Assembly (NCBI RefSeq): GCF_946482605.1
Contig: NZ_CAMLSE010000002.1
Coordinates: 248,001-312,000 of the forward strand
Length of the DNA: 64,000 nt
Source of the DNA: an uncultured Dyadobacter sp.
GTDB taxonomy: Bacteria > Bacteroidota > Bacteroidia > Cytophagales > Spirosomataceae
Direction: 5' to 3'
The notes below the pieces were generated by a model. It was not told the DNA's origin, made no database searches, and worked only from the letters and a program-made list of their open reading frames with translations. The translations under genes were made by a program, and so were the position numbers. Of the stretch, positions 62,403-64,000 are shown in pieces; the stretch's first letter is position 1, and each line of letters begins with the position of its first letter.

Positions 62403-63572
62403 TCACTTTATGCGAGCGAAATCTTCCTCTAACAATTTCATTTTCAAACCACCCTGCATGGTGGTGATCCATAATTCACCGGGTTTTGCCTCAAAAGCGA
62501 ATGGATAGGCAATCCACGACTTGACCCTGTCGACGTTTTGTACTTTGTACGATTTGGCGATCACCTGCGGCGCACTCCATGTTTTCCCGTCGTTCTCCGA
62601 AAATGCAATGGAAAGCTCCTCCCTGTGATTGCTGGCGGCTATTTCAGAAAACTGGCCATCGCCGCCCCGGAACGGATAGGTATTCTTACCGAAAGGAAAG
62701 CGCCTGTTCCATAGCAGCACCAACCGTCCGCTTTCCATTCTTTTCAGCAGCCCCGGAGCCGAGCTGGCATCGATGGTTGTCGTCCGGATATCTTTCCAGG
62801 TAAGTCCCTCATCGTCCGAAAAAGCTTCCCAGAATGTGCCCCAATTGGTTCTCATCAACTGCCATATCCTGCCGTCTCTGAGCTGGGCGATTGTCGATTC
62901 CGTTACGCCGCTGTGATCACCCCGGCCTCCCAGATCAATGATGTTCGACCTGGTCCAGTCCTGACCGTCGTTAAAAGAAGTGTAGGTAAGTACGGTATGG
63001 TGGCAAGGGTTATGGCGCATCATCATGGAGGTAAAAACGACATTGCCATTCTGTGTCTCGATGATCGTCCTCACGGCCCCGGTCCAGGTATTATGAAGCT
63101 TTTTTACGTCCTGCCAGGTTTTGCCGCCATCCAAACTTCGCGCAACATAAGTCGGCAGAATCGCCTCGGGGAAATCAGAAATCTCCTTCTGCCATTGCAG
63201 CTTGGTCGCTTCCTTCATATTCATAAAGGCCAGGATCACTACACCGGTTTTTGTTTGAAGCAAAACGCGTTCCCCCGAAATTTTAAACGCCTCCGGCTTG
63301 CTAAAAATCTGATATTCCTGCCACGTCTTGCCTTCATCACGGCTCACGAGGCTTTTTGTCTCATTCACCGTAAGGATATCTCCGTCTTGCAGGCGGATAA
63401 AGGGTCCGGTCTGGTCAAGGCTTTTCAGTTCCTGTGTATTTTTAGGTATCCACAAATCGTTCGAGGTAATGTTTCCTGTTTTGGCATCGAAAACAACATT
63501 CTCCTGCGCCAGAACAAGCGAAACATTGACTGCGAATGCGATCGCCCCCGTTAGCATTTTCTTTATATTCAT
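62403..63572 (-). CDS. Asp-box sialidase-like protein, exported (second copy)
   Basis: 389 aa with a signal peptide (about 1-22, ending VLAQ). Asp boxes are SRDEGKTW, SLDGGKTW, SDDEGLTW and SENDGKTW, with a degenerate SFNDGQDW. As in its neighbour, no RIP/RLP motif is seen. The C terminus reads ITTMQGGLKMKLLEEDFARI. It follows the SusD gene by 49 bases and precedes the other copy by 39 bases. The fold is likely; sialidase activity is unproven. Confidence 0.83.
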   Translation of the reverse strand: MNIKKMLTGAIAFAVNVSLVLAQENVVFDAKTGNITSNDLWIPKNTQELKSLDQTGPFIRLQDGDILTVNETKSLVSRDEGKTWQEYQIFSKPEAFKISGERVLLQTKTGVVILAFMNMKEATKLQWQKEISDFPEAILPTYVARSLDGGKTWQDVKKLHNTWTGAVRTIIETQNGNVVFTSMMMRHNPCHHTVLTYTSFNDGQDWTRSNIIDLGGRGDHSGVTESTIAQLRDGRIWQLMRTNWGTFWEAFSDDEGLTWKDIRTTTIDASSAPGLLKRMESGRLVLLWNRRFPFGKNTYPFRGGDGQFSEIAASNHREELSIAFSENDGKTWSAPQVIAKSYKVQNVDRVKSWIAYPFAFEAKPGELWITTMQGGLKMKLLEEDFARIK

Positions 63573-63621
63573 TCTTTCAGATTGTTTGATTATTCAATTC
63601 CGGTACGCTTCGGGCATTTCA

Positions 63622-64000
63622 CTAATTGTACCCGGGATTTTGCTTCACCTTTGATTCCAGACTTAATGTCGACTGAGGAATCGGGAATAACAAAAGGTAA
63701 TCTTTGTCCTCCCTTCCTTTCAATGATGGCACTTTCTCAAAAGCTTTCCCAAAGCGGACCAGATCCCACCAGCGTTTCCCTTCCAAACCCAATTCCAGAA
63801 GCCGCTCTTTCAAAATCGCCTCATCATTCGCCTGCCGGGTTCCCGAAACAAATTGATGGGTTGCAAAATTGGCCTGATAGGCACGTTTCCTGACCAGATT
63901 TATCTCAGCAGCAGGATCCTGACCCAATGCATTTTTCGCTTCCGCTGTCATTAACAACACGTCGGCATACCGGTACACAACATAGTCATCCAGGAACAGC
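63622..64000 (-). CDS. RagB/SusD-family lipoprotein, C-terminal part only
   Basis: The frame enters from the right edge and reads LFLDDYVVYRYADVLLMTAE, the conserved SusD C-terminal signature. It then shows KERLLELGLEGKRWWDLVRF and ends with QNPGYN at 63622. About 125 residues are visible. A SusC gene should lie upstream, outside the window. It is the first visible gene of the catabolic operon and implies uptake of a large or complex substrate through the outer membrane. Confidence 0.93.
   Translation of the reverse strand, partial: LFLDDYVVYRYADVLLMTAEAKNALGQDPAAEINLVRKRAYQANFATHQFVSGTRQANDEAILKERLLELGLEGKRWWDLVRFGKAFEKVPSLKGREDKDYLLLFPIPQSTLSLESKVKQNPGYN

Noticed and set aside
51619..64000. 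Standard sialic acid catabolism (nan) operon
   Set aside because: NanM-like, NAL-like and sialidase-like proteins are present, but NanE, NanK, NagA and NagB are not seen. The lyase, RidA, lactonase and deacylase point elsewhere.
1..64000. Insertion sequences, prophage, CRISPR, tRNA or rRNA genes
   Set aside because: No transposase or integrase motif, no regularly spaced repeats, and no tRNA- or rRNA-like stretch was recognised. This was reading by eye; a dedicated scan could still find small RNAs.

Overview
The window looks like a chromosomal segment of a heterotrophic Bacteroidota bacterium. I favour the Cytophagales (Dyadobacter/Spirosoma-like), but that placement is inference. Evidence: five complete SusC/RagA TonB-linked receptors each followed by a SusD lipoprotein, a sixth SusD cut by the right edge, four ECF sigma factors, three FecR anti-sigma proteins, Omp28, DUF6029 and DUF1684 proteins, and Bacteroidota-style promoter words. 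I see no rRNA, tRNA, CRISPR array, prophage or transposase. Most genes lie on the minus strand.

Region 1 (1-14447, minus). The left edge cuts an ECF sigma gene (start 481). To its right is a nine-gene unit read from 14409 down to a terminator at 817-858: sigma, FecR, SusC with an STN domain, SusD, TlpA thioredoxin, DUF6029 barrel, Omp28 lipoprotein, a second-type TonB receptor, and a cysteine-rich Asp-box lipoprotein. CxxC or CxCC motifs recur, which suggests thiol or metal chemistry.

Region 2 (14515-31613, minus). After a decayed FAD oxidoreductase remnant lies an eleven-gene unit: sigma, FecR, SusC/SusD, cyanophycinase-like S51 peptidase, a second SusC/SusD, two paralogous DoxX-type membrane proteins, a SoxD-like cytochrome c and a SoxC-like molybdenum enzyme. 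A TonB uptake system is thus joined to sulfur-oxidising periplasmic enzymes without the rest of Sox. This is the most unusual arrangement in the window. The leader of its sigma gene shares a roughly 50-bp element with the leader of the sigma gene at the left edge.

Region 3 (31822-37635). Plus-strand metNIQ and chrA, then a minus-strand FG-GAP repeat protein that overlaps chrA tail to tail, then two gene remnants and a perfect 20-bp palindrome.

Region 4 (37636-51593). A SusC/SusD pair without regulators (minus), DUF1684 (minus), an alpha/beta hydrolase interrupted by one in-frame stop (plus), and a sigma gene (minus) divergent from its likely FecR, SusC and SusD (plus).

Region 5 (51619-64000, minus). 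A tightly packed catabolic operon enters from the right edge: SusD, two Asp-box sialidase-like proteins, an AstE-like deacylase, SDR, PLP lyase, NAL/DHDPS-family aldolase, MFS carrier, RraA-like, RidA, M81 peptidase, SMP-30 lactonase and a kelch mutarotase-like protein. Together these would fit a non-phosphorylative route for an N-acylated amino sugar or amino sugar acid. That pathway is inference from family roles and gene order.
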